Part shown: positions 19,232-31,071 of the stretch, piece after piece | How the letters are laid out: every line of letters starts with the position of its first letter | How positions within the stretch are numbered: the stretch's first letter is position 1 | NCBI GenBank assembly: GCA_036936605.1 | Contig: JAUPFV010000004.1 | Coordinates: 185,088,807-185,152,806, forward strand | From: Limnanthes douglasii subsp. nivea | Lineage: Eukaryota > Streptophyta > Magnoliopsida > Brassicales > Limnanthaceae | Direction: 5' to 3' | Length of the DNA: 64,000 nucleotides | Translations under genes and position numbers: made by a program | Notes under the pieces: generated by a model | The model's database searches: none | What the model saw: the letters and a program-made list of their open reading frames with translations, nothing else | What the model was told of the DNA's origin: nothing

Positions 19232-22110
19232 AAATTAGGTTTGTTCGAATTGAGCCACCCGCCACTCTAATTCTTTTCCCCAAAGAGTTTGAAGGGCAGT
19301 TTCAGCTGATGCAGCCTGAGTATTGGTACGTTCGGTCGCCTTGTTAGGTTCTTTTTCTAACTTGTGGTAATTGGACAACTTCAATTCCATATCGGACAAA
19401 CGATTTTTTACCTTCGATAGTTCACGGTTGAGTTGCACCGCTTCCCTTTCTTTTAATGATAATGGAATTACCATATCGTACAAAGTTCTAGCCATGGTAT
19501 CTGACTCTCGAAGAGGAAAGCTACCGGAGCCTTGTGGAAGGGCAACTACGGGTAGTGGCTCAGGGCAAGATGTATTCCCGGTTACAAGGGTTATATCCCT
19601 TGGAGGACTTTGGCAAAATCGTTGTGGGGACGACTTGGTGTTGGGAAGTATTGACCCACCTGCAACATTAGCGGGATTATCATAAGCTTCGTTAGTTCGA
19701 TTTTCCAGATGGTTCAACTTTAACGTTCTTCCTTTTTTTTCCAAATTCTTTAACGACCACGTCTACCTTGACATCTCAATATTATTCGAATAATACTGGG
19801 ATAGTTTTTTGTTCTACCTTCAGAACTTTTTCGGTTTCTTCCACCACAGCCTGGTCTTTTTTCTTCCTAACCACTCAGAGTTTTTTGTTCCCATCCACAG
19901 TTACAACAGTTTTCTTCCTTTTTTCCTTGCAGTTTTTGTTCTGGTTTTCTTAGTTGCTGGGGGATTTTCCTTTGCTAGCTATCGGATTACTAAGCACAAC
20001 GGTATTTTCAGGTTCTGCAAAAACAAGTTCCCGAGGCTCACCATCAACAACTATTTCATTTATTTTTTTTGCTCTTCTGATTTAACACATTTACTAGGGG
20101 CACGATTCCGCTTAGGCAAAAATAAATCTCCATTAGAAGCCTATATTCTTTGAACTAGATCAAGAATATCGGGTGGCACCCGCAAATGATCAACGTGTAC
20201 TGTTTCGTTAAAGCAATGCCAGAGGTTGTTGTTGACCAAGTTGGTATTCTTGAAGCATCAGTGAAATTCTTATCCCTAATTCTTTTGGGCATAGGCTTTG
20301 AGTTTCTGAAAGATGTTCATGGGTGACTTTAGATAAGTTTTCTTTATTTCTTGCAACTCCAACTTGAAAGCTAAAGAAGAAGCACGTTAATTGTTTTTTA
20401 AAAAGATAGTGAGGTCAAACTGTTCTTCAACGCAACGCTCGCAGTCCATTTACAGGTCAGATGCGTCGGGTTATTTACATTGTGAGGTCGACTGTTCTCT
20501 CATGCACCGCTTATAAAGATGAATCGGTGCTTCCATGCATTGTTAGTCTCTAACAGGTCATTTACTATCTTCTTGTTATTAGTTAAAGAGTAGGAAAAAG
20601 GTAGCTAGGGTGATTTCGAAAGCCTGGTCATTGCTATATACTCTTCCATAGACATTGGTACCTTGGCTAAACGAGAAGCCATTATACACGACATCAGCGT
20701 GTAACAAGCATTAGAAGTGAATTAGGTCAGGAAAATCCTAAGATTTCGAAGTATCTCACGATGTCAGGATCGAGCGGAAGCCTTATACCCCAATTAAACA
20801 AATCGGTAAAAAAGATTATTTCTCTTTGATGTACTAATAGTGGGTCTCTCCGGGCTTCGGGAATGAGATCTGTACGCATTCGGGAATCTCCCACATAGCT
20901 TTGAGCCCGGATTGCTCTTTTGGAATATAGTACAAATAATTACCACTAAAAAAGGAGATAATATGTTCCCGAGGCAAACTATTGTGATAATCGGTAAGTA
21001 ATTCGTCAATTTCGGATGGAAGGGGTTCCTCATTCATTGCGATGGTAGTTGTACCATCCTTCCCGATAACAACCTATTTACCATCTCGGTGGGTTACATC
21101 CTTCTCTGCAACTGCGGTCTGCTCTAAGGCATCGGTGTAAGGAGCTTGAACACGGGTCGAGTCGATAATAATTAGGTCATTCTACTGCTGATTTTTTACT
21201 CTTTCAGTAGTGTCAGGGTCGGTCGGCCTAGTGGGCAGACCATACTCAGTGTCTCTTCTAGCAGTACTATCATTTTGTTTCCCAAAATCCTTTGAGATGA
21301 CGTCCATCTTTTGTAACTTGTTTTTTAGAGGCGGCCCCTTTGGTAGGTGAATTCATTGTCAGGAAAGTGGGGCTAGCTCTTTATGTTTTTTAGGAGCGAC
21401 CTCTTTAGTTGAAACCTTTACAGTTGGAGCATTGGGGGATGATTCTTTGCTATCATTTTCTTCTGGTAAAAATATGTCAGGAACGTGTAACTCTTTAAGG
21501 ACGAGGGTGGAGCGGACAAAGCTAGAGCTGCTATTAACACACACGCAGCATACTTCATTTTTTGTTGCTTTTTAGAGGCAGACTTCCCAAGCATTTTTCG
21601 TTCAGCATCTCTCTGTACCACACCCCTAATAGTGGTTGCGGTATTATGTCTGGTTCTATAACCTATGATGGTGGGGGTTAACTTGACCATCTCAAAAGAG
21701 GATGAAAAAGCGTTGGAGTCTCCCATAATCATAAATTGAGGTTTAGGTTATTGAACATAAGAAACTTGGTTTCCCGAAGGCATGGGTCGGATAATAAAAA
21801 TTCTAGGAACAACTTTCTTAGAAGACTAAGCTTGGACATATAAATGGTTCACCTTGATTTTTTGTTTAGACGATTGGGGAAGTTTAGTTTTTAGGAAATC
21901 AAGAGGGGTCGAGCCTAAAGGAACAGTTGGTTTGTTGTCAATTAAAGCTGCTGGTTTGTATTCAACAACTCTTTCAGAAATACTAAGATAGTCGATCGCT
22001 TCGAAAACTGGCTTTGAGGGTTGATCTGCTTTCTTCTTAGAAGTGACTTTTTTATAAACGAAAATGATGTCAAACGATATTTCTCTCTCTAGATAAGATA
22101 GAGGTTGGGA
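19232..22110 (-). pseudogene. Tat-2 antisense ORF region, decayed
   Basis: The clearest part is a 169-codon minus-strand frame (19235-19744). Its C-terminal half is coiled-coil-like (MARTLYDMVIPLSLKEREAV, ELSKVKNRLSDMELKLSN, ending EWRVAQFEQT). Upstream pieces include a 67-codon frame at 20837-21037 (LPSEIDELLTDYHN, YYIPKEQSGLKAMWEIPEC), extended by TAVAEKDVTHRDGK before a stop, and a K/T-rich linker near 19760-20000. The layout (antisense, long, coiled-coil end, between integrase and LTR) fits the extra antisense gene of Tat elements. I cannot identify a domain. Many stops and shifts; introns are possible. Confidence 0.5.
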
Positions 22111-22737
22111 AATCTTTCTCTTTTTAAAGATATGATAAAAGAGAAAAATTAAGAAATGAAGGTATTTATAGGCAGATGACCCTTTAAACGAGTTTCTTTA
22201 TGGAGGAGTGCAATCGAAAAGGGGCGTCGGGAAGTTTAAGAGTCGTTTTTTTATTAAAATCACAGTTAGATTTCCTCCAAATAACTAAAAGACACGTGTC
22301 AAGTTCTAATATTTTGGTATGGCTAGGAGGCTAACGCCATAATTTGAGCCTCGAGTAGTCCAAGAGGCAAAAACCCAAACGACAAACGTTTAAAGGCAAA
22401 GAAATACGTGTACGTTGAACAGATCACCTTTCTCAAATATGGCAGATTGGCCCCGAATAAAATATGGGTTGGACCCAAAGCCCATCAGGACTAGGCCTAA
22501 TAAATGCACCTTGTCAAGAAAGGTACCACTACAACCGACCATGATTAGCACAAACAAATTATAACGATAATTCTCGACACTCTGCCCTTACCGACAACGA
22601 AGGGTTGACCAATGTCAAGTGTCTCTCGACCCTAGCATCGATATAAGCCGAACCTGATTGCTTAAGTATAACAATGGGATTTTTTTACCCTAAGACTGAA
22701 TAGTCTTCACTCATTTTTCGTAAAGACTGGAAGCTAC
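22111..22737. other. Tat-2 3' untranslated region with PPT
   Basis: Non-coding. It contains the upstream end of the antisense ORF's likely promoter and leader (read leftward) and ends in TAAAGACTGGAAGCTAC (22721-22737), a purine-rich tract immediately before the LTR start. Confidence 0.5.
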
Positions 22738-23099
22738 TGATAAGGGCAAAAAATACCCAGGTCACTTTGGGTCGACATAATTAGATCATGTTACTACATG
22801 TTCTCAATTATATATGTATCTATAGTGATAAACCTAGAAATAATAAGGACTTAATTGATAATAAGAGATGTAAGGGTGTAAAAAGGGAAAAATATAGTAA
22901 AGGGGGAAAACTTATGTAAAATGGGTCCATCATTGTCACTATATCAGGAAAGTACCCCTTTTTGGGGACACATACGTTTTTAATATATAATATTACTATG
23001 ACACTTTTCTCTCTCTACAATCTCACATTTATCTCTCTTACTTATTCTTTTATATTTTCTAGTAGCAAAATCAACAAATCTAAGCTCTAGATATTTCCA

Positions 23100-24440
23100 G
23101 AACTATCAAAGTTAAGATTTTAATTGCTAAAGAACTCATCTATGACCTTACCATAAAAACTATAGCATACTGTATCGTGATTCAAGTTGATATGTCTAAA
23201 GCGTTTGATAAGTTGTCTCATCGATTTATTAAAATATTTTTTCTTACTTTTGGCTTCTCTCCTAGATATGTGAGTCTTATTAACAATCTAATCAGCTCTA
23301 TTTTTTTATCTATCTTAATTAATGGTGATCCATTTGATTACTTTAACACCAAATGAGGCCTTAGATAAGGGATCCTCTTTCCCCAAGTATTTTTATTATA
23401 GTAGAAGAGGTTCACATTAGAGGCATTTACAAGCTTGAATCTAAGAAATCAATGCATTACTCTTCTAAAAGTGATATTATGATTCCTTGTTTGGCGTTTG
23501 CGGATGATATTATGATTTTCACTAATAATTTAGATTCTACATTTGACAATCTTGGTAAGTTTCTTCAAATTTACCATGAGGTTTCTAGCCACGCTATTAA
23601 TAAGGACAATACCAAAATTTTCATGTTTTCTAGGTTCAATAACACTAGAACTAACTCTCTTACTAAACAAACCGGTTTTAGTCCTAGTTACCTTACTACT
23701 GATTATCTGGCTATCACACTCAATACTAATAATAAGGTCAACAACTACAATACCATTATTAACAAGATCAATAAAAAATTGAGAGAACACACATCTTTTC
23801 TATGGTGGAAGACTCACTTTAATTAACTTTGTGCTAATGGTTATTCCTACATATTGAATGCGGAGCTACTATCTGCCTGATTGTATCATCAACAGGCTGG
23901 AAAGAACCTTCAACAATTGTTTTTGGGGATCAATAATTAAAAAAAACATAATACATTGGTTTGCATGGTCTTCTATGTGCAAGCCTTTTAGTGAAATATG
24001 AATTAATATTAGAATTTAGCTGATATTTAAGATATGTTTTCATGTAAAATGTGGTTCAATTTTAGAATCAATAAGAGTCTATGGGCTAACTTAATGCACA
24101 ACATACATTACAAAAATCTTCATCCATTTTAGGTATCCTACACTAAAGCATACTCTCATACTTGATAAATGTTAGCTATAATCAAAACATTTGCTGAGTC
24201 TAACATAAAATGGAAGTTCGGCAAGGGAGAAGTAGACTTTTGGCTCAATAATTGGTATAATCACTCTCCTCATATCATTTCGAATGATCATACGAATAAC
24301 AACTAATTTAGGCATGAGAAAGTTAATGCTTTATGGTATGAAAATTCATGGGATGACAACAGGCTTAAAGGCTTTATTTCTCAGAATAACATTAATCTAG
24401 TTCACACCACCGCTATCAATTATGATAAGGAAATGGAACT
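23100..24440 (+). pseudogene. LINE-C: RT fragment nested in the Tat-2 LTR
   Basis: Reads ILIAKELIYDLTIK, IQVDMSKAFDKLSHRF (first catalytic D), then after stops GDPLSPS, and in the 23452-23826 frame MIPCLAFADDIMIFTNN with the catalytic ADD pair intact. The end reads WLNNWYNHSPHIISNDH and ENSWDDNRLKGFISQNNINL, the part between RT and the zinc-finger region. The family differs from LINE-A and LINE-B. There is neither endonuclease nor poly-A tail, so this is an internal fragment. Confidence 0.78.
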
Positions 24441-24667
24441 TAGAGAAGAATAAAACTTCTTATAACAGATTGTAAAGTTAGAGGAGGAATTTAGAACTAT
24501 GTATTTTAGTCAGGGACTAACGTGTAATTATCCCTTTTCTGTAACTGTTTTCAATTGGGAGCTAAGTCATCGCGCCTATATAAAAAGGCGAGGGATGATC
24601 TAATAAAAGAGTTGGATTTTTGAGATAGATCATCTTTACAATCTGATTTTCTCTCTCTAAAACCTAT

Positions 24668-24695
24668 TTATCTCTCTCTCTCTCTCTCTCTCTCT
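24668..24695. repeat. (CT)n microsatellite
   Basis: About 13 CT dinucleotides within the R/U5 part of the Tat-2 LTR, preceded by TATCT. CT tracts are common in plant 5' leaders. Confidence 0.85.
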
Positions 24696-24749
24696 AATAT
24701 GATTTCTCTCAATTTATTAAGGCAATCTAAATAATCAAACTTACCAAAT

Positions 24750-24769
24750 TGGTGACTTCACTGGGGACC
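24750..24769 (+). promoter_or_regulatory. Tat-2 primer-binding site
   Basis: TGGTGACTTCACTGGGGACC begins three bases after the LTR end. It has the TGG start and GGGGAC context seen at primer-binding sites of Tat/Ogre-like elements. The tRNA cannot be named safely by eye; an arginine tRNA is the usual partner in that group. Confidence 0.65.
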
Positions 24770-24823
24770 TGATCAACGATTGGTGCATAATATACTAGTT
24801 CAAAACAATCTTAAAACTTTAAA

Positions 24824-26073
24824 ATGACTCAAGAAAACGAACCGCTAGTTTGATCAGTTGTCGAAACACTGAAAAAGAATTTACAAAGGACATATGATAG
24901 ACAACAAGGATCTACTTCGATTCATCAGACTCAATCTGAGATAGAGTTGTGAATGAATCAACTTCTGGATAAGATAAATGCTCTCAATGAGAAATATGAT
25001 CAGAAAGTGCAAAAAATTCAGTCAGCTAGGCTGAGATCCGAGGTGAGACAAGTGAATGAACAAAATGATGTTGGTGGCCAATATGGTCAATCTTGTACTG
25101 TTCGTCAAATCAGAAGCGAGCAGAAAAATGCGCGGTTCGAAACGCCAACAGAGCATCATTCTTCTCGAAAGGAAAAGAAAGATAAACAGTGGTATGTCAC
25201 ATCTAGTGACGAGGAAGTCGAAAGCTCTGGATCTGGTTTTAAAAAATATCAAGGCTCTTCGAAATAAGAGAAAGATCAACCTTATAAATATAAAAAGGAA
25301 CATAAAGCTAAAAGATAAAGTGTACCTCGGTGTTTGAAGGAGTCGAACTGGTGTGAAGGAAATACATCAAACCAGTATAATGGGGATGATCAGAATTTAT
25401 ATGTAGTGATGGGAACTAAAAACTAGTATGTTCAAGGTGTTGATTGGAGGAATTATCCATTAACAAATGTGATAAGATCAATCACGCCTCCGAAAGGATT
25501 TGATATTTTGAAAGTGGAGAAGTTTGATAGGATGCAAAACCCAAACAATCACATAGAAAAGTTTAAGAATTGCATGATGAATTTTGAGGATGATGACAGG
25601 TTAGTGTGTCGGACCTTTTCCCAAAATTTCAAAGGAACAACGTTGAAATGGTACAACTGATTTCTGAGGGGGTCCATTTCAAATTTTAGAGACTTCTATA
25701 CTGCCTTTCGAAGACATTTCATTAGGAGTAAGGAGATGAGGGAAAATGAAGATACAATCATCCAATGCAAGTAAGCAGTTGTGAAAAGCTGAAAGATTAT
25801 ACGAAGCGGTTTGTCTTTACAAAAGCGAGTCTGGATAATTGTGAAGAACTGGTGGCAATGGCAGGTTTTTGCCATGGACTGCTACCGGGAGATTTAGTTA
25901 ATGAAACAAAAAAAATAAGAGCCTTAACTTTTGGAGCTTTGTTGGCTCAAGTTGAGGACCAAATCAAGGTTAAGGAATCAACCAAGGTCCAAGGGATGGC
26001 GGCTACCGGTCAAATGAATTATGGTCTATTGGTTGTGAGCGTGTTTGTAATTGTGTATTCTCCTATAAAGTAA
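24824..26073 (+). pseudogene. Tat gag pseudogene
   Basis: Starts with ATG at 24824 (MTQENEPLV, then a stop), and the same frame continues to a second stop at about 24950. The frame from 24953 gives a charged N-terminus (LLDKINALNEKYDQKVQKIQ, then WYVTSSDEEVESSGS). The frame at 25469-25660 gives FDILKVEKFDRMQNPNNHIE and RTFSQNFKGTTLKWYN, followed by GSISNFRDFYTAFRRHFI. 25765-26073 gives SCEKLKDYTKRFVFTKASLD and LVAMAGFCHGLLPGDLV. This is the capsid-like gag domain of Tat elements. At least four stops or shifts. The rest of the element is missing after 26073. Confidence 0.75.
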
Positions 26074-26450
26074 CTAAAATATGACAATCAAGACAATAAG
26101 CAATTTCGAATCGCAAATAAAAGAAAAAACCAAATATAATTATAGACCAAGACCAATCCAAATGTGAAGTGCAAATAAAGATATGAGACAAAAAACAAAT
26201 CGCGAATGAATACATAAGACTAGATACGAATGAAAATAAATAACGACAATGAATGAAGATAAATAACGACAGTGAATGAAGGTAATAAATCAATTAGAAA
26301 TGATGATAAATGCCCAAAATGAAAATCGTAAATGAAGATATAATACACATTGTGAATGAAACCAATTGACTATAGATAATGAAGACAATATCCCGATTAC
26401 GAATAAATACAAAATCAATAATACGAATGAAGAGAGAAATTGACACTATT
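26074..26450. repeat. Degenerate GAATGAA-rich repeats (array 1)
   Basis: Short imperfect repeats of about 15-25 bp based on GAATGAAGATAAATAACGAC and CGAATGAATA. The same sort of sequence is found on the other strand at 42140-42500. No coding. Confidence 0.55.
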
Positions 26451-26639
26451 TTTTTCCAGCAGTAGTCACAGACTTTGTATTATTTTGTGATCCATTTATT
26501 TTTCTTATAGATACCCAAGTATTTGTGAATGAGTTCTTCTCATTTGGGTAGTTTTATGTGAATGAATATATTTTTTCTAAGTAGGTCTACGTTGAAGTAG
26601 AAAAAGATGTGTGTGAAAAAGTTATTCTTTTAAAAATAG
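26451..26639. other. Unassigned
   Basis: AT-rich, no feature recognised. Confidence 0.4.
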
Positions 26640-27300
26640 AATTTTTTATCTGTAATAAATTTACTCTTGCGTTGTTGAATGATGCACTTATTTAGATTAT
26701 CATCTGAATAACCACCATTATTATCATCGTCTTGCATATTATATATTAGTTCATATCTTTGATATAAGGTTTCGTCTCTATTTGATCTAACTTTAGTTCC
26801 AAAATCTCATAAACCAACAACAATATCTTCATCATCTTCTTCAGAACTTTCTTATTCTTTTTCTAGAACCCTTACCACCAAATACCTATCTTTCGGCATC
26901 AGTTAGAGCCGATCTACCATCTAGAATCTAGATGGTATTCTTAACTTTTTAGCTTAAATGTGGATCATAAATCATGCAGTAAACGAGAATGATGAATCAT
27001 GTTATAATTTGTGAATCACGAATCAAATAGTAAAAGTGAATCACGAATCATAAAGGAAACATGAATGACAAATCATGTAGTAAAAATGATTATAAATCAT
27101 GTAGTAAAAATAAATCACGTAGTAAAAACGAATTGTAAATTATACAAAAATTATTAAGAAACAAATATATGATTATCTGTGATATTTCCAAGCGCTTCAA
27201 TCAATTAACATTTTCGTCTACCTGAATTCTTAACCATTTTAAACATCTTGGGATCAACCTTCTCTACATGTTCATTTCCCGAGTGTTGTTTGTTCCATAT
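26640..27300 (-). pseudogene. Unrecognised minus-strand protein remnant
   Basis: From 27300 leftward, about 31 codons read WNKQHSGNEHVEKVDPKMFK and MVKNSGRRKC before a stop. After a non-coding gap that holds GAATCA repeats (26955-27150), a second stretch at about 26870-26640 reads ESSEEDDEDIVVGL and then RDETLYQRYELIYNMQDDDN in one frame with two stops. Both look protein-like but match nothing I know. It could be two exons of a host-gene remnant or of a transposase. Confidence 0.3.
26955..27150. repeat. Degenerate AATCATG/AATCACG repeats (array 2)
   Basis: Imperfect short repeats such as AATCATGTAGTAAAAATGA and GAATCACGAATCA, several in a row. Possibly within an intron of the remnant annotated here. 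Confidence 0.6.
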
Positions 27301-28339
27301 TAAAGGATTGTATGTAAGTAATATATAAAATTAATTACATATAATTTTATTTTATATATTTAAGAAGATATAGTAATATACTAACCAATAATATAGGAAA
27401 TATCAGATTTTGTATCAAACATTATTTCTTCTAAACAAGTGTAGTCGTTGATTTTTTTTTCATATATTCGATGTAGTAAATCATCAATGAAGCCAATATA
27501 TCACATTATATTGAGAAGAATAATGTTGAGCAAGCTAGAAGAACCAAGAGTATACCCACATCTTTTACTCCTTACTCTCTTCCAATTATAAGAATTATGG
27601 TTATTCCATCATAAGACACAAAAACATAACCATAAACGTGAATTCCAAACAATATAATACCACAATACAAAGTATAAGTATAAAAAATATGAACAATATA
27701 ACAACATAAATGAAAAATAAAAATGAATAAGAAATCATAAATGTGAAGTGTGGACAATATATAAACACAAATGGGAAATGAGAATGATTAATAATCATAA
27801 ATGCAAATTGGGAATAAACTCCAGACCTTAATCTTCCAATTCTTAATTTAGAGTGGTGCAAATTTAGTTGGGTCGGTAAAATATGTATTTATTATTCTTG
27901 ATTCTTGATCTTATTCATATATAAGTTACAAAGTATTAAGAGAGTTTAGTGACATTTCCTATGCATCATGCTTCAAACTAAATATAGTCTTTATATCTTT
28001 AGTTTTAAATTGTAAGAATTGGGACCCCAACTTGGAAACTCATTTTTTATTATTGTATGTCTTGATGATTTCTAGATTCAACTTCTATTGTTTCTTAGTA
28101 TAAAATGTTTCTTTGTTGTTTCTTATTAGAACATGTATCATTTTTAAGAGACAATAAAAATGGGTTGTTCTTGTTTCTTCTATGTGAACATCTTTCATCT
28201 TTATATCATTCATCTCATTAATAAGTGTATACAACCTTGATCTAAAAAAAAGCTACCATGTTTACTTGCAACAAATACAAGTTCGTATCACATTTGACAT
28301 GCAAATGTGAAGTAATATAGACTAAAACCGTCAATAATT
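27301..28339. other. Unassigned AT-rich DNA
   Basis: No gene found. The open frames on the minus strand at 27572-27861 are low-complexity (F, I, Y rich) and have no recognisable domain. Confidence 0.4.
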
Positions 28340-28560
28340 AGTATAATAATGATTTGTGAACCATTAATAAATATAAATCGTGAATCATGAATCATTGGAC
28401 AATCACGATTTATTAGTAAACTTGAATCATGAATTATCATCCTATCACAAATCACGAATCATTAGTAAAGAAGAAGTGTGAATCATGAATCACGTGCTAA
28501 AAGACATGACATGCAACTTTAAAATATTGTTATACGCGAATCATGAATATCACGAAAATC
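28340..28560. repeat. Degenerate AATCATGAATCACG repeats (array 3)
   Basis: Words such as GTGAATCATGAATCA, AATCACGATTTATTAGT and CACAAATCACGAATCATTAGT recur, some in inverted orientation. Related to arrays 1 and 2. Confidence 0.6.
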
Positions 28561-29842
28561 AAGATTTATTAGTTTTTCCCATTTTTAACCAATTTTAATA
28601 AAATCAAACTTATAAAATAACATATAAATCATGTAGGATCATGGTTTACTAAAACATTGTATTAGAAAACCCTAAAACTGAAGTCTTTTCATATTCCAAC
28701 ACTATGGTTCACAACAAATCAGAAAATAAATCTCTAAAACTAACAAACTAGACTCAAATCAATAAAAATAATCATAAAGTAAATTACATGAAAGAATAAC
28801 TGATGAAGAAAATTATTTATTTAGAAATGATGAAAATAGTCATTGGATAGATAAATGAAGCCTAACAGCCGACAAGTTTTTAAGCTTTGTGTTTTGCTAG
28901 ATGAAGAAATAGGTTAATTTAGGCAATACCGTCACAAATTGGAGGTTGATTTTAAAGGGAGAAACTAAATTCAAATGTCTCGAAAATGATATTAAAAAAA
29001 TATAATTTTTGAAAAACTACCTATTTGTACTAAAAGGGTATTTTGGTAGTAAATATGGTTCCTATACCATTTGGCAGCTTGTATTTTTAGATTTGTGATT
29101 GAGATTTGATTTTAATTTAAGTAAATAATAACAATCCACCCATTAGACTATAAATGTGAGACCAGAATTCACATATCTCCTAGCCATCGACCATGATCAT
29201 GTGATTTTTTACTAGTGAAATCCGATTATATTTTTTTACAATTTTTTTTGTATATATGTCGTTTTAGTTCTGTTTTGAATGATGTAAAATTAATTTTTAA
29301 TTTTTGATTTTGATGTGTTTGAAAATGTGTTGCGTATCTTGATATGAATATATACACCATCCATCACCCTTATTTACAGGGTTAAGATTACAAAAGTTGA
29401 TGATGTTGAATTTTAAATAATTATAGTTAGTCAATTCAAAGCTAATTAGTTATTTTACTTTTTTCAGACGATGCACGTATATATTAAGTAAAAGTAAAGT
29501 ATTATAAAAAAAACTTGTTTTCTAGTCGAGATCTTAGTTGGCCATCGAGTTAAGTTCTATTTAAAAAAAAAATTTAAATCAAAATAGTCATGCGTGTTGA
29601 GTGTAATTAATATTGTTTTTTATGTATTAAACTTGTTGACTATTATATAATTGGTGATATTTAAAAAATTGGTTGATTTTATTGATTGATCGTTATATTT
29701 TGAACACCAGACACCCGCCCTTCGACAAAAAATTATTTTTAAAAAATATTTCAAGTTATGATTTGTTTTCAGTGGTGAATTAGCTTATGATCGATCTCAC
29801 TATGAGATGATGAGTCGTGGTATACTAATCTAAATTAAAAGA

Positions 29843-29888
<46 letters not shown>

Positions 29889-30459
29889 GATTTCAATTAT
29901 CGGGTGACTACCCACCCACTAGGTTAACCAGATACCGATCAATACCAAATATAAAACAACCCATAGTTATATATCGTTATGATATTGCACGAAGGAAAAG
30001 AAAAAACTTTTGTTGAAAAGTAAAATTAATATTTACAAAGCAAATTCTGTTAATTTTTGGACGGAAATGACAAAAAAAAATATACTGTGACTTATATTTT
30101 CAGATGCTCAATATTCTACGAATATTTGTCAAAATACCGTATTTCTCAATCAGTTTATGGAATCAGTTCGAGAAATATTCGTGATCGTGTAAGTGCATTC
30201 CCATTTAATAGTAAGTTTCTTTTTTACACGAACCTCTGTGTGTTGAAATACTCATCAAGGGATGATGTATCTTAAATGAAATTTATTTGGGTTGACTATT
30301 TTATCAAATAAATTGGTTTGACTATTTTATCGAATTTATTGATGATGATCACATAATGTTTTTTCGCAGATATTTAAATATTTTGATAGCCTTAACTAAG
30401 TGGTTGATCAATTTTTTTTATAATAATTGATCATGTGAGAGGTGATGTTTACTTAGGTG
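28561..30459. other. Unassigned AT-rich DNA
   Basis: No recognisable gene. Contains the AT microsatellite at 29846-29885. The 72-codon frame at 30057-30275 has no family resemblance and is probably chance. Confidence 0.4.
29846..29885. repeat. (AT)n microsatellite
   Basis: About 20 uninterrupted AT dinucleotides. Confidence 0.95.
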
Positions 30460-30888
30460 GGATAAACTCCTCCTAGAATCGGCACTCTGAAATGGGATAG
30501 GGATAACTTTGCAACTAGGAACCCAAAAGGATTCAAGGATCAAAGGATGTGGATCAATAGGTCACACAAAAGTTGTGGAAAGGCCTTTGATATTCCAACT
30601 GATCTTCCTTTGGATATGACGCACCAAATGAAGAACGGGTTTTCTTGTGGATATTACACACCAACAAGAGAAGAGTAAAACTTAAGAAGTTTTTTTCAGA
30701 ATCAAAGATAGTCTAACCATTAGAATTCTGAGTACATAGTTTTTATAGGAGAAAGAACTAGCCTTGAACACAATTAAGGCTGTTCTTGGAAACATAATGC
30801 ATGCCTCTAAAACAATTAAGGCTTTTATTGGAAACAAAATGCTTTAATATTGAAAATACAAAGTATTAATGATATAAACTGGAAATCA
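30460..30888 (-). repeat. Gypsy-A LTR, full length (copy on minus strand)
   Basis: Reverse complement of the 428-bp LTR with one extra base in a T run and a change in its terminal base (ATCA reads ATCC). Its TGAT start is at 30888, followed to the right by the polypurine tract (reverse), so this is a 3' LTR in minus orientation. Confidence 0.85.
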
Positions 30889-31071
30889 GACTCTTCCCTC
30901 CTCCAAGGACGTGGCTTTTGATGTAGATGGGCCTTGGGATTTTATTTCAACAAATGGGCAATGGTGAAGTGAAACAATAGCCTCATTAAAAACCTTGTCA
31001 AGAAAACCCATTGGGACAAAACTTGAACAAGGGAAAAAGAGTACAATCGAAACACTTTCTCATTTGTTGAA
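30889..31071 (-). mobile_element. Gypsy-A internal 3' end, minus strand
   Basis: About 183 bases upstream of the LTR in element sense, matching 21-203 in reverse. It stops abruptly at 31071, where plus-strand Gypsy-type pol sequence begins. Confidence 0.8.

Larger units (their letters stand above)
22738..24746 (+). repeat. Tat-2 LTR, split by a LINE fragment
   Basis: Starts TGATAAG and ends CTTACCA, which are inverted repeats at six of seven positions. A purine-rich tract precedes it, and a primer-binding site starts three bases after it. A LINE RT fragment (about 23100-24440) lies inside, so the LTR itself is roughly 650-700 bp. The 3' part has a TATA-like TATATAAAAAGG (24576-24587) and a CT microsatellite. 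The same LTR therefore serves as the 3' LTR of the element to the left and the 5' LTR of the gag to the right. Confidence 0.65.

Noticed and set aside
19371..20153. Plus-strand ORFs at 19371-19685, 19768-19953 and 19809-20153
   Set aside because: They lie opposite the minus-strand antisense-ORF remnant, with low-complexity F/S-rich composition.
27572..27861. Minus-strand ORFs rich in F, I and Y that might be membrane proteins
   Set aside because: Composition follows from AT-rich DNA with AAT/ATA words; no conserved motif.
30057..30275. 72-codon ORF
   Set aside because: No family resemblance, no plausible start context and AT-rich surroundings; likely chance.
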